DNA of 64,000 nucleotides from Kitasatospora sp. SolWspMP-SS2h (GTDB lineage: Bacteria; Actinomycetota; Actinomycetes; Streptomycetales; Streptomycetaceae), in NCBI RefSeq assembly GCF_003259315.1, contig NZ_QLLT01000031.1, positions 1-64,000 on the forward strand, written 5' to 3'. A program made the translations under genes and the position numbers. Position 1 is the first letter of the stretch. Every line of letters starts with the position of its first letter. The notes under the pieces are model-generated. The model did no database searches, was not told the origin of the DNA, and was given only the letters and a program-made list of their open reading frames with translations. Shown in pieces: positions 35,185 to 44,161 of this stretch.

Positions 35185-36555
35185 GTGCGGGAGTTGCTGA
35201 TCAGCTGGGAGCCGGGCGGCGGGGACCTGACCGGGCGGCTGACCCGGGCGCTGCGGGCGGCGGTGCGGGAGGGGCGGCTGGCGGGCGGGGTGCGGCTGCC
35301 GGCCAGCCGGGCGCTGGCGGCGGAGCTGGGGGTCTCGCGCGGGGTGGTGGTCGAGGCGTACGAGCGGCTCGCCGCCGAGGGCTACCTGGTGGGGCGGCGG
35401 GGATCGGGCACCCGGGTCGCGCCCGGGGTGGCGGTGGAGCGGGCCGGGGCGGCGGTGCGGGCGCCGGCGGCCGAGCCGCGCTACGACCTGAAGCCGGGCT
35501 CGCCCGACCTCGGGGCGTTCCCCCGGACGGCCTGGGCGGGGGCGGTGCGGCGGGCCCTCCAGGGGGCGGCCAACCGGGACCTCGGGTACGGGGACCCGGC
35601 CGGACTGCCGCGACTGCGGCGGGAGTTGGCCGCGTACCTGGGCCGGGTGCGGGCGGTGGCGGCGGGGCCGGAGCAGGTCGCGGTGGTCAGCGGGGTCGGG
35701 CAGGGGCTGGCGCTGCTGGTGCCGGTGCTGGCCGGGCGCGGGCTGCGGCGGATCGCGGTGGAGGACCCCGGCTCGCCCGGCACGCTGGCCCTGCTGCGCG
35801 CCCACGGGGTCGAGCCGGTTGGCGTCCCCGTCGACCAGGAGGGCCTGGTGGTGCGGGAGTTGGCGGCCGGTGGGGCGGACGCGGTGCTGGTCACCCCGGC
35901 CCACCAGTACCCGACCGGGGTCGCGCTGTCGGCCCGGCGCCGGACCGAACTCGCCCGCTGGGCCCGGGCGGGCGGGCTGGTGCTGGAGGACGACTACGAC
36001 GCCGAGTTCCGCTACGACCGCGAACCGCTGGGCGCCGTACAGGGGTTGGCGCCGGAGCGGACGGTCTACCTGGGCTCGCTCAGCAAGACCCTGGCGCCCG
36101 GCCTGCGGCTGGGCTGGGCGGTGCTGCCCGGCTGGCTGGCCGAGGACTTCCGGGAGGCCAAGCGGTACGCCGACCTCGGCACCGGGGCGGTCGACCAGCT
36201 CGCCTTCGCCGCCCTGCTGGAGAGCGGCGGCTACGACCGCCACCTGCGCACCGTCCGCCCCCGCTACCGGGCCCGGCGCGACGCCCTGGTGGACGCGCTG
36301 CGCGCGCACCTGCCGCGGGCCCCCCTGCGCGGCGTCGCCGCCGGGCTGCACCTGTACGCCGACCTGCCGCCGGGCGTGGACGAGGCGGCGCTGGCCGCGG
36401 CGGCCCTGCGCCGCGGGGTGCGGGTCGCGACCGTCGGGCCCGGGCGGCTCACCCCCGGCGGGCCGGCCCTCGCGCTCGGCTACGCGGTCCTGCCCGAGCA
36501 GCGGCTGCGCGAGGCGGCGGAGCTGCTCGGGCAGGCCCACCGGGAGGTGAGTTGA
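35185..36555 (+). CDS. MocR-type regulator (GntR HTH fused to aminotransferase-like PLP domain)
   Basis: A 456-aa fusion: N-terminal GntR winged helix (~10-75: LPASRALAAELGVSRGVVVEAYERLAAEGYL) and a fold-type I PLP domain with VVSGVGQGLALL, ILEDDYD-like VLEDDYDAEFRYDREP, and the PLP-lysine motif SLSKTLAPGLRLGW. It senses PLP or an amino-acid aldimine. GTG 35185 has ggagggg upstream; GTG 35155 is in frame. A -10-like tagcct lies at 35085-35090. It is divergent from the EamA transporter, its probable target. Confidence 0.9.
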   Translation: MRELLISWEPGGGDLTGRLTRALRAAVREGRLAGGVRLPASRALAAELGVSRGVVVEAYERLAAEGYLVGRRGSGTRVAPGVAVERAGAAVRAPAAEPRYDLKPGSPDLGAFPRTAWAGAVRRALQGAANRDLGYGDPAGLPRLRRELAAYLGRVRAVAAGPEQVAVVSGVGQGLALLVPVLAGRGLRRIAVEDPGSPGTLALLRAHGVEPVGVPVDQEGLVVRELAAGGADAVLVTPAHQYPTGVALSARRRTELARWARAGGLVLEDDYDAEFRYDREPLGAVQGLAPERTVYLGSLSKTLAPGLRLGWAVLPGWLAEDFREAKRYADLGTGAVDQLAFAALLESGGYDRHLRTVRPRYRARRDALVDALRAHLPRAPLRGVAAGLHLYADLPPGVDEAALAAAALRRGVRVATVGPGRLTPGGPALALGYAVLPEQRLREAAELLGQAHREVS

Positions 36556-36598
36556 CGTCGCGTCGGATCAATTGCCATGGAAAAAGTGTGACGACTCG

Positions 36599-37531
36599 TC
36601 AGAAGATGTGGACCAGGCGGTCGGTGGCGACCACCGTCACGGCTGCCACCAGGGAGAGCACCACGCTCAGGTTGATCGCCTGGACCAGCCCGCGCTGCTC
36701 CCGCGGCGCGTAGCCGAGGCCGGCCCCGGCGGCCAGGCCGGTGAGCAGGCCGCCCAGGTGGCCCTGCCAGGACGAGAAGCCCGCCGACAGCGCCATCCAC
36801 ACCACGAAGGTCACCAGCAACTGGCTGCCGCCGAGCGGGTCGTAGCCCTGGCGGCGGCTGAGCACCCAGTAGCCGCCGGCCAGGCCGAAGACCGCGCCGG
36901 ACGCGCCCAGGGTCAGGACGTGCGGCGCGAACAGGTACTCCAGCGCGGCGCTGCCCAGCGCGGACAGCAGGTAGAGCGCGAGGAAGCGCAGCACGCCGAG
37001 GCGTTCCTCGACCACCCGGCCCAGCACCCACAGCCAGTACATGTTGAACACGATGTGCAGCACGCCCATCGGCCAGGCGGTCGGCTCCAGGTGCAGGAAC
37101 GCGTGGGTGATCAGCCGGTACCACTCGCCGTGCGCCACGCCCGACAGGTGCGGCACGTACGCGGCCGGGTCGGTGCCCGCGGGCGGCGCCAGCACGCCGG
37201 AGCCGAGCATCGCGAACCGGTCGACCGTCTCCGGCCGGACCAGCTCCACCAGGTACGCGGCCACGTTCAGCGCGATCAGCATGAGCGTCGCGTACGGGCG
37301 GGCGGTGATCCGCCCGCCGAACGCCGTCCGGGCCCGGCGGACGCCCTGGTGGCCGGACTTGACGCACTCCACGCACTGGTAGCCGACCGCGGCCTCGCGC
37401 CGGCAGTCCGGGCAGACGTGCCGGTCGCAGCGGGTGCAGCGGACGTACGACTCCCGTCCGGCGTGCCGGAAGCAGGTCGGTGGCGCCGCCTCGGGAGCGT
37501 CGGCTCCCGGGGCGGGGTGTGCGGTGTCCAC
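36599..37531 (-). CDS. Rhomboid-family intramembrane serine protease with zinc-binding N-terminus
   Basis: A 310-aa protein. Residues ~18-58 hold a Cys/His-rich B-box-like zinc site (CFRHAGRESYVRCTRCDRHVC ...). Then six to seven TM segments carry the rhomboid core: HIVFNMYWLWVLG (H159, N163), catalytic S211 in GASGAVFGL and H258 in GHLGGL. All catalytic residues are intact, so an active protease is expected. Substrate unknown. It is convergent with the MocR gene, with stop codons only ~40 bases apart. Confidence 0.92.
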   Translation of the reverse strand: MDTAHPAPGADAPEAAPPTCFRHAGRESYVRCTRCDRHVCPDCRREAAVGYQCVECVKSGHQGVRRARTAFGGRITARPYATLMLIALNVAAYLVELVRPETVDRFAMLGSGVLAPPAGTDPAAYVPHLSGVAHGEWYRLITHAFLHLEPTAWPMGVLHIVFNMYWLWVLGRVVEERLGVLRFLALYLLSALGSAALEYLFAPHVLTLGASGAVFGLAGGYWVLSRRQGYDPLGGSQLLVTFVVWMALSAGFSSWQGHLGGLLTGLAAGAGLGYAPREQRGLVQAINLSVVLSLVAAVTVVATDRLVHIF

Positions 37532-37679
37532 GGTGGGGCCTCCCTTGACCGGTGGTGCTCGGCCGCAGGGCGTCCACGGCGAGGTCCCACGGCGAAACGG
37601 CGCTCACCCTAGGGCACGGCGCGGACGGCGCGCCCGGCAGGGGCGGACCGGGGGAGGGCCGGGGCGGCGGGGGCCGGGC

Positions 37680-38834
37680 TCAGCGGCGGACGGTGCTCAG
37701 CACGACGAACTTCGGACTGCCCGCCACGGTGCGGCAGTTGCCGAACAGGCGGCGCAGCGTGACGTGGTAGCCCAGGTGGCGGTTGCCGACCACGCGCAGT
37801 TCGCCGCCCGGGCGCAGGACGCGGCGGGCGCCGGTGAACATCCGGCGGGCGACGGCGTCGGTGGTGGCCTGGTGGGAGTGGAACGGCGGGTTCAGCAGGA
37901 CCAGGTCGGCGGAGGCGTCCGGGAGGTCGGCGAGGGCGTCGGCGACCAGGAAGTCGGCGCGGCGCTCCGGGCCGAGGTTGGTGCGGAAGGTCTCCTCGGC
38001 GGAGGCCACGGCCTGGAACGACTCGTCGACGAAGAGGAGTTCGGCGTCCGGGTCGGCGAGGGCGGCGGCGGTGCCCAGGACGCCGTTGCCGCAGCCCAGG
38101 TCGACGACCCGGCGCGGGGCGCCGGCCGGGGCGGGCAGGTGCCGGAGGAGGAACCGGGTGCCGATGTCGAGGCGGTCGGCGCAGAACACGCCCGACTGGT
38201 TGGCGACCCGGCGCCCCGAGAGCACGCCGATGCCGTCCGGCAGCCGGTAGCGCAGCGGCCACGGGTTGGCGGGGCGGGCGAGGGCGGGGTCCGGGGTGGT
38301 GCGGATCAGGCGGGCCTTGCGGACGGCGAGCGAGGTGCGGGTCGGGCCGAGGATCCGCTCGAACAGGGCCAGGGTGGAGGTGTGGATCTCGGTGACCATG
38401 CCGGTGCCCAGCACCGGGGTGTCCGGGTGCACGGCCGGGGCGAGGCGGTGCAGCTGGTCCTCCAGCAGCGCGAGGCTCTTCGGGACGCGCACCAGCAGCA
38501 GGTCGATCCGCTCCGGCGGGGCGTCCTGGGTGCTGCGGACCTCGACGGCGGCCGGGTCGAGGCCGTTGCGGGCCAGGTTCGCGGCGACCGCCCGGGAGGC
38601 GAGGTGGGAGTCCGTGACGGCGGTGATGGCGGCGCCCTTCGCGGCCAGCGCGGTGCAGAGCGCGCCCCAGCGGTCGCCGAGCACGGTGACGGCCCCGTCC
38701 AGCGGCACCGCCCGCTCGTCCAGGTCGCGCAGCAGGTACTCGTCGGCGGCGTCCCAGGCACGCAGCTGCTCGCGCGGGTCCTCGGGAAAGCGGGCCAGCT
38801 CGAACTCGCCCCAGGCGGTGGTGAAACAGTTCAT
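37680..38834 (-). CDS. Class I SAM methyltransferase, RlmG/RsmC-like
   Basis: A 384-aa protein with duplicated halves, as in RsmC/RlmG guanine-N2 rRNA methyltransferases. The N-terminal half is a degenerate methyltransferase fold. The C-terminal half has motif I VDLGCGNGVLG and the catalytic NPPFHSHQ motif (LLNPPFHSH). Predicted substrate is 16S or 23S rRNA. A -10-like tagcct, read on the minus strand, lies ~9 bases before ATG 38834, so the leader is very short. Confidence 0.87.
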   Translation of the reverse strand: MNCFTTAWGEFELARFPEDPREQLRAWDAADEYLLRDLDERAVPLDGAVTVLGDRWGALCTALAAKGAAITAVTDSHLASRAVAANLARNGLDPAAVEVRSTQDAPPERIDLLLVRVPKSLALLEDQLHRLAPAVHPDTPVLGTGMVTEIHTSTLALFERILGPTRTSLAVRKARLIRTTPDPALARPANPWPLRYRLPDGIGVLSGRRVANQSGVFCADRLDIGTRFLLRHLPAPAGAPRRVVDLGCGNGVLGTAAALADPDAELLFVDESFQAVASAEETFRTNLGPERRADFLVADALADLPDASADLVLLNPPFHSHQATTDAVARRMFTGARRVLRPGGELRVVGNRHLGYHVTLRRLFGNCRTVAGSPKFVVLSTVRR

Positions 38835-38875
38835 CGTGCCCCCAGGCTAGCGGAGGGCGAGCAGGTCACCGGCCG

Positions 38876-39829
38876 GTGACGGAGAGTGGGGCGGACGTGC
38901 GGCAGCGGCGGGAACGGGTGGTCGGGGCGGTCCTCGGCTCGGCGGTCGGGGACGCGCTCGGCGCGCCCTTCGAGTTCGGCCCGGCCGGGATGTTCGGGGC
39001 GCGCTTCCCCGGTGAGGCCGCCATGTGCGGCGGCGGCGGGTGGGACCCGGGCGAGGCCACCGACGACACCCAGCTGGCCGTCCACCTGGGCGAGTCGCTG
39101 CTGGCGGCCGGGGGACTCGACCTGCCCGACATGTTCGAACGGTTCCGGGGGTGGGCGGCGGGCGACCCGAAGGACATCGGCATCCAGACCGAGATCGTGC
39201 TCGGCGGCGGCCTGCCCTGGGACCTCGCCGCCGCCGTCCACTTCCAGACCGAGGGGCGGGCCGCCGGGAACGGCGCGCTGATGCGGGCCGTCACCGGGGC
39301 GGTGTGGTTCGCCCCGCAGGGGCGGGCGGCGACGATGGCCGCGGCCCGCCGGATCACCGCCCTCACCCACGGGGACGGCGCGGCCTGGGAGGGCACCGCG
39401 ATCCTGCACGAACTGCTGCGGGTCGCCCTGGACGGCGGCGATCCGCTGGCGGCCGTGCCCCGGACGCTCGCGGCGGTGCGGGCCGAGCACCGGGAGCGCT
39501 GGGCGCGCGTCCTCGCACCGGACTGGTGGCCCGAGCTGGCCACCGAGAGCAACGGGGCGGTGTGGGCCTGCCTGGGCTCGGCGCTCTGGGCGCTGCGGGT
39601 GACCGGCGGCTTCCCGGACGCGCTGCGGGCGGTGATCGACCTCGGCGGCGACACCGACACCACGGCGGCCGTCACCGGTGGGCTGGCGGGGGCGGTGTAC
39701 GGGGCGGACGCGATCCCGGACGCCTGGCTGGAGCCGCTGCACGTGCCGCTGCCCCCGACCGGGCGGGTGCTGCGGGCCGGGGAGCTGGCGGCGCTCGCGG
39801 TGGCCCTGGACGCGGGCGGGCGGGGGTAG
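38876..39829 (+). CDS. ADP-ribosylglycohydrolase family protein
   Basis: A 317-aa ARH/DraG-family protein. The N-terminus has GAVLGSAVGDALGAPFEFG. The metal-binding motif EATDDTQLAV (D-D-T) and the C-terminal IDLGGDTDTTAAVTGGLAGAVYG, which supplies the second metal-binding Asp pair, are intact, so it should be an active Mg-dependent hydrolase of ADP-ribosyl groups. The GTG start lies 41 bases from the divergent methyltransferase. No partner ADP-ribosyltransferase or toxin is seen in the window. Confidence 0.88.
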   Translation: MTESGADVRQRRERVVGAVLGSAVGDALGAPFEFGPAGMFGARFPGEAAMCGGGGWDPGEATDDTQLAVHLGESLLAAGGLDLPDMFERFRGWAAGDPKDIGIQTEIVLGGGLPWDLAAAVHFQTEGRAAGNGALMRAVTGAVWFAPQGRAATMAAARRITALTHGDGAAWEGTAILHELLRVALDGGDPLAAVPRTLAAVRAEHRERWARVLAPDWWPELATESNGAVWACLGSALWALRVTGGFPDALRAVIDLGGDTDTTAAVTGGLAGAVYGADAIPDAWLEPLHVPLPPTGRVLRAGELAALAVALDAGGRG

Positions 39830-39864
39830 GCCGCGTCCGCGGCGTCCGGCGGGCGCCCAGCGGG

Positions 39865-41079
39865 TCAGGGAGTGGTGAGGACCAGGCTCGCGTTGTGGCC
39901 GCCGAAGCCGAAGGCGTTGGTGAGGGCGGCGGTGTGCGGGAGCGGGCCGGGGGTGGTGAGCAGCCGCAGGGGCAGGCCCGGGTCGGGGGTGGTGAGGTTG
40001 CGGACGGCGGGGGCGTACTGGTGGTGCAGCGCGTAGGCGGTGGCGAGGGCGGCGAGGGCCCCGGCGGCACCGAACAGGTGGCCGGTCATGGACTTGGTGG
40101 CGGTGACGGCGGGGCGGTGCGGGCCGAAGACCCGGCCGAGCGTCTCGGCCTCGGTGAGGTCGCCCTTGGGGGTGGAGGTGGCGTGGGCGTGCACCAGGCC
40201 GACGGCCTCGGGCGGCAGGCCGGCGTCGGCGAGGGCGCGGCGGACGGCGCGGGTCTGGCCGTCGGGGTGGCCGGCGGTGATGTGGTGGGCGTCGGAGGTG
40301 ACGGCGGCCCCGGCGAGGACGGCGTAGCGGCGGGCGTCCGGGCGCAGGGTGGCGCGTTCGAGGACGAGCACCGCGGCGCCCTCGGCGATGACGAAGCCGT
40401 CGCGGCCGGTGTCGAAGGGACGGGAGGCGCGTTCGGGGTCGTCGTTGCGCAGGGAGTGGGCGCGGGCCTGGGCGAAGCCGGCCAGCGGGAGGGGGTGCAG
40501 GCAGGCCTCGGTGCCGCCGGCGACGACGACGTCGGCGCGGCCGAGGCGGATCAGGTCGAGCCCGAGGGCGACGGCCTCCGCGCCGGAGGCGCACGCGCTG
40601 ACGGGGGTGTGGGCGCCGGCCCGGGCGCCCAGGTCGATGGAGACCCAGGCGGCGGGGCCGTTGGCCATCAGCATGGGGACGGTGTGCGGGGAGACCTTGC
40701 GGACGCCGGAGCGTTCGAGGACGTCGTCCTGGTCGAGCATGGTGACCGCGCCGCCGGTGCCGGTGCCGATGACCACGGCGAGCCGCTCGCCGTCGACGGC
40801 GGGGCGTCCGGCGTCGGCCCACGCCTCGCGGGCGGCGATCAGGGCGAGCTGCTCGCTGCGGTCCAGGCGCCGGGCCTCGACCCGGTCGAGCACCGCGGCG
40901 GGCTCGACGGCGAGCTGCCCGGCGATCCGGATCGGCAGGTCGGCGGCCCAGGGGCGGTCGAGGGCGCGGATGCCGTTGCGCCCCTCGCACATGGCCTGCC
41001 AGGTGGCCGGGGCGGTTCCGCCGAGCGGGGTGGTGGCCCCGAGACCGGAGACCACGACGGTGTCGTGTGCGGTGCGCAT
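39865..41079 (-). CDS. Stand-alone beta-ketoacyl-ACP synthase (KAS II-like)
   Basis: A 404-aa condensing enzyme. The Cys-His-His triad is complete: C163 in VSACASGAEAV, H299 in VHAHATSTPKGD and H334 in MTGHLFGAAG. The N-terminal VVVSGLGATTPLG is typical of FabF. No ACP, KR or other fatty-acid gene is adjacent, so it is a solo ketosynthase. ATG 41079 has cgggag upstream. Upstream on the same strand, after a 490-base gap, are a 31-aa small ORF and an FMN monooxygenase, which may or may not be functionally related. Confidence 0.88.
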   Translation of the reverse strand: MRTAHDTVVVSGLGATTPLGGTAPATWQAMCEGRNGIRALDRPWAADLPIRIAGQLAVEPAAVLDRVEARRLDRSEQLALIAAREAWADAGRPAVDGERLAVVIGTGTGGAVTMLDQDDVLERSGVRKVSPHTVPMLMANGPAAWVSIDLGARAGAHTPVSACASGAEAVALGLDLIRLGRADVVVAGGTEACLHPLPLAGFAQARAHSLRNDDPERASRPFDTGRDGFVIAEGAAVLVLERATLRPDARRYAVLAGAAVTSDAHHITAGHPDGQTRAVRRALADAGLPPEAVGLVHAHATSTPKGDLTEAETLGRVFGPHRPAVTATKSMTGHLFGAAGALAALATAYALHHQYAPAVRNLTTPDPGLPLRLLTTPGPLPHTAALTNAFGFGGHNASLVLTTP

Positions 41080-41229
41080 GGTGATACTCCCGTTGTGATG
41101 GCAGCACAATGATCGGGCTCTCCGGCGGTCGGCCGGACGATCCGATACCGCCCACTCTGCCAAGGGGGAGGCGGGAGTTCGGCTGCCGGGCGCGACCGAG
41201 TCGCATGCGGTGAATTTGTAGGGTCGTGA

Positions 41230-41531
41230 CAAGTGGTGCGGGCGGGAGGTCACGCCAGCAGGGCCCGGGCCGATAGGGCGGTGCGGGCGGCTGCGCACCG
41301 TCGTCGCGCCCGCCGTCGCCGCCAGCCGCGTCCTGATCCTGACCGTCCCCGCCGTCTTCGCTGCGGGCGTCAGGTGCGCGCTGCGCACCCGGGGCCGTCG
41401 AGGTGGTCGAGGTAGGCGTGCAGGCCGACCACACCTACCTCGGGCTGGACCCGGAGGCACTGGGCCTGGTCGACGGAGTGGTGTTCATCCGCTCCATCGC
41501 ACGCCAGCAGGGTCCGTTCGGCGGCGGCTGA
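41230..41531 (+). pseudogene. Possible frameshifted remnant of a small gene
   Basis: The 41080-41570 gap has no intact gene. On the plus strand one frame reads LRTVVAPAVAASRVLILTVP (from ~41292), then after a shift near ~41345-41370 another frame reads VEVGVQADHTYLGLDPEALG and continues to VVFIRSIARQQGPFGGG (stop at 41531). Both pieces are protein-like while the third frame is Arg-rich shadow. Low confidence; it could be non-coding. Confidence 0.25.
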
Positions 41532-41570
41532 GGAGGGGCGGGCGGACGCCCGGTTGGGGTGGGGGCGGGG

Positions 41571-41666
41571 TCAGCGGGGGGTGTCCTCGCGGCTCTCGAC
41601 CAGGACGGCGGGCTCCAGCGGGGAGGCGATCTCCTGCTGCTCGTTCAGCCAGTGGAACGCGCTCAT
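41571..41666 (-). CDS. Small ORF, 31 aa, downstream of the FMN monooxygenase
   Basis: Encodes a 31-residue peptide starting MSAFHWLNEQQEIASP and ending ESREDTPR. ATG 41666 has aaaggtg 7 bases upstream, a good SD. It lies 50 bases after the stop of the FMN-dependent monooxygenase gene on the same strand. The composition is acidic and not like the Arg-rich shadow frames usual in this GC content. I do not recognise a family. It could be a small regulatory protein or peptide precursor, or spurious. Confidence 0.45.
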   Translation of the reverse strand: MSAFHWLNEQQEIASPLEPAVLVESREDTPR

Positions 41667-41716
41667 GACTCACACCTTTGTTCGTGCGGAGCGAGGCGGG
41701 GGGAACGGGGAGCGGG

Positions 41717-43063
41717 TCAGTGGCGGTGCCGCGCGGCCGGGTGGTCGGCGGGCAGCGCCCGGTCGCCGGAGCCGGTCAGGCGCTCGCGCAGCGACTCGCC
41801 GTCCGCGTACGCGCCGCGGAACGCGCCGCGCTCGCGCAGGATCGGCAGCACCGACTCGACGAACTCGACCGTGGAGGCCGGCTGGACGGTCGGCGAGAGC
41901 AGGAAGCCGTCCAGGTCGGCGCCCTCCGCCAGGGCGCAGAGCTCGTCGGCGATCTCCTCGGCGGTGCCGACCACCGGGCGGGCGCCCACCCCGTGGGTGT
42001 GCCAGTCGGCCAGCATGTCGCCGACCGTCTTCCCCGCGAACCGGGCGACCTGGGTCTGCGACACCTCGGTGGACAGCTCGCTCATCGGGGTGTCCGGCGG
42101 GTACGAGGACAGGTCCAGGCCGGTGAACATCGCGTACGAGGCGACGGTGACCTCCGGGCGCTGGGCGTCCAGCACGCGCTGCCAGCGGCGCTCGGCGTCC
42201 GAGGTGGTCGCGCCGACCACGCAGGAGAACGCCGACATCACCTTGACCCCGTCGGCCCCGCGTCCGGCCCGCCCGGCCTCCGCGCGGATCGCCTTCGTGT
42301 GGCCGGCCAGCTGCCCGACGCTGCCGCTGCCGACGAACATGCACTCGCCGTGCCGCCCGCCGACCCGGCGGCCCGCCGGGGACGCGCCGGCCTGGAACAG
42401 CACCGGGGTGCCCTGCGGGGAGCGGGCGGTGTTGCCGTAGCCGTGCGAGCGGAAGTACGGGCCCTCGTGCGCGACCCGGTGCACCTTCGCCGGGTCGGCG
42501 AACCGGCCGGCCTTGTCCTTCTCCAGGGCGTCCGGCTCCCAGGCGCCCTCCCAGTACTTGTAGACCAGGTCGAGGAAGTCCTCGGCCATCGCGTACCGGT
42601 CGTCGTGCGCGACCATGTCCATCCCGAACGCCTTCACGGCGGTGTCGGCGGTGCCGGTGGTGACCACGTTCCAGCCCAGTCGGCCGCCGGAGAGCTGGTC
42701 CAGGGTGGCCAGCCGGCGGGCGAACGCGTACGGCGGCTCGACCAGCACCGAGCCGGTCACCACCAGGCCCAGGTCGGTGGTGGAGGCCAGCAGCGCCGAG
42801 GCGATCACGAACGGGTCCAGCCGCGGCAGGTCGAGCGTCTCCTCGGTGGCGATCGGCGGGCGCACCCCGTCGATCTCCGACCAGCCCCAAGCGTCGGCCA
42901 GGAACAGGAAGTCCAGCTTGGCGTCCTCGCACAGCCGCGCGACCTCGCGCCAGTAGCCGAGGGTGTCGAACAGGTGGCGGCGGCTGTCGGGGTGCCGCCA
43001 GGTGGCGGTACCGCCGGCGTTGGTCTGGGCGTTCTCGAACAGGCCGAGCTTGAGGCTGCGCAT
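41717..43063 (-). CDS. FMN-dependent monooxygenase, NtaA/SnaA/DszA family (LLM)
   Basis: A 448-aa TIM-barrel, bacterial-luciferase-like flavin monooxygenase. It shows the family N-terminus LKLGLFENAQTNAGGTATWR, DFLFLADAWGW, SGGRLGWNVVTTGT and GTPVLFQAGAS. Members need a separate flavin reductase and oxidise nitrilotriacetate, sulphur heterocycles or antibiotic precursors; the substrate here is unknown. No flavin reductase is adjacent. ATG 43063 has ggag upstream. It shares strand with ribokinase (123 bases upstream) and the 31-aa ORF. Confidence 0.88.
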   Translation of the reverse strand: MRSLKLGLFENAQTNAGGTATWRHPDSRRHLFDTLGYWREVARLCEDAKLDFLFLADAWGWSEIDGVRPPIATEETLDLPRLDPFVIASALLASTTDLGLVVTGSVLVEPPYAFARRLATLDQLSGGRLGWNVVTTGTADTAVKAFGMDMVAHDDRYAMAEDFLDLVYKYWEGAWEPDALEKDKAGRFADPAKVHRVAHEGPYFRSHGYGNTARSPQGTPVLFQAGASPAGRRVGGRHGECMFVGSGSVGQLAGHTKAIRAEAGRAGRGADGVKVMSAFSCVVGATTSDAERRWQRVLDAQRPEVTVASYAMFTGLDLSSYPPDTPMSELSTEVSQTQVARFAGKTVGDMLADWHTHGVGARPVVGTAEEIADELCALAEGADLDGFLLSPTVQPASTVEFVESVLPILRERGAFRGAYADGESLRERLTGSGDRALPADHPAARHRH

Positions 43064-43185
43064 GGTGTTCTCCGTTGAACAGGCGGTGCGGGGGAAGCGG
43101 TACGGCGGGGCGGTTCGGGACGTCGGGACGGGTCGGGGTGCCGGGAGGCCGCGGGCAGTTCGGGACGCCGGGACGTCAGGGCGGT

Positions 43186-44103
43186 TCAGGACGCGGCGGG
43201 CCCCGGGGAGTCGAGCTGCGCCGCGCGGGGCATCGAGGACTGGGCGCCGAGCCCGGTGACGGCCAGCGAGGCCGCCCGGACGGCGCGGGCCGCGGCGGCG
43301 GGCAGGTCGGCGCCGCGGGCGAGCGCGTCGGCGAGGGCACCGCAGAAGGTGTCGCCGGCGCCGACGGTGTCGACGGCGTCCACCACCGGGGCGGGCAGGT
43401 GGACGCTGCCGGGGCGGCCCGGCCGTTTGATCAGCGCCCCGTCCGCGCCGAGCGTGACCACCACCGCCCCGCAGGGCAGCGCGGCGCGCTCCAGCAGCTC
43501 GCGCGCGGCGGGCAGTCCGGAGACGGGCCCGGTGCCGAGCAGGGCGGCCAGCTCGCCCAGGTTGGGGACCAGGACGTCGACGGCGGCCAGCACCTCGGGG
43601 GCGACCGGACGGGCCGGGGCCGGGTTGAGCACGACCGTGCCGCCCTGCTCGCGGGCCCGCAGCACGGCGGCGGCCACCACCTCGGCGGCCACCTCGTGCT
43701 GGACCAGGAGCACCTCGCCGGGCGTGCGGGCCAGCCACTGCGGCAGGTCCTCGACCGAGAGCACGGCGTTCGCGCCCGGGTTGACCACGATGGTGTTCTC
43801 GCCCGCGCGGTCGACCACCACCGAGGCGATCCCGGTAGCGGCGTCCGGCGCGGTGAGCACCGCGTCGAGGTCCACGCCCTCGGCGGCCAGCACCCGCCGG
43901 ATCGGCGCCGCGTCCGCCCCGACCCGGGCCACCAGGCGCACCTGCGAGCCGAGCCGGGCCGCCGCGACGGCCTGGTTGGCGCCCTTGCCGCCGACGCCCT
44001 CGACGAAGCCCCGCGCGAGCACGGTCTCGCCGGGCCGCGGCAGGTCCTCGACGGTCAGGACGAGGTCGCGGTTGACCGAACCGACGACGGTGATGGACGG
44101 CAT
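43186..44103 (-). CDS. rbsK: Ribokinase (PfkB family)
   Basis: A 305-aa sugar kinase: N-terminal VVGSVNRDLVLTVEDLPRPGET, the GGKGANQAVAAARLG substrate-binding motif, and the catalytic DTVGAGDTFCGALA with the base Asp. It phosphorylates ribose or a similar sugar. ATG 44103 has cgaggag upstream. It is divergent from a LacI regulator, with a perfect palindrome over its transcription start. No ribose ABC transporter is present. Confidence 0.9.
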   Translation of the reverse strand: MPSITVVGSVNRDLVLTVEDLPRPGETVLARGFVEGVGGKGANQAVAAARLGSQVRLVARVGADAAPIRRVLAAEGVDLDAVLTAPDAATGIASVVVDRAGENTIVVNPGANAVLSVEDLPQWLARTPGEVLLVQHEVAAEVVAAAVLRAREQGGTVVLNPAPARPVAPEVLAAVDVLVPNLGELAALLGTGPVSGLPAARELLERAALPCGAVVVTLGADGALIKRPGRPGSVHLPAPVVDAVDTVGAGDTFCGALADALARGADLPAAAARAVRAASLAVTGLGAQSSMPRAAQLDSPGPAAS

Positions 44104-44114
44104 CCGGACTCCTC

Positions 44115-44161
44115 GGGAGATCGATCTCCCACACTCTGGACCAGCGCTCACGGACCGTCAA
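44115..44161 (-). promoter_or_regulatory. rbsK promoter with LacI-type palindromic operator
   Basis: On the minus strand: -35 ttgacg (44161-44156), 17-base spacer, -10 cagagt (44138-44133), followed immediately by the perfect 16-bp palindrome gggagatcgatctccc (44115-44130) covering the predicted start site. This is the classical layout for LacI-family repression by the divergent regulator. Confidence 0.75.

Noticed and set aside
38876..39829. Toxin-antitoxin or phage-defence ADP-ribosylation pair
   Set aside because: Only the hydrolase is present; neighbours are an rRNA methyltransferase and a ketosynthase, and no ADP-ribosyltransferase is seen.
39865..44103. Secondary-metabolite gene cluster
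   Set aside because: One ketosynthase and one monooxygenase without carrier protein, synthetase or transporter are not enough to call a cluster.
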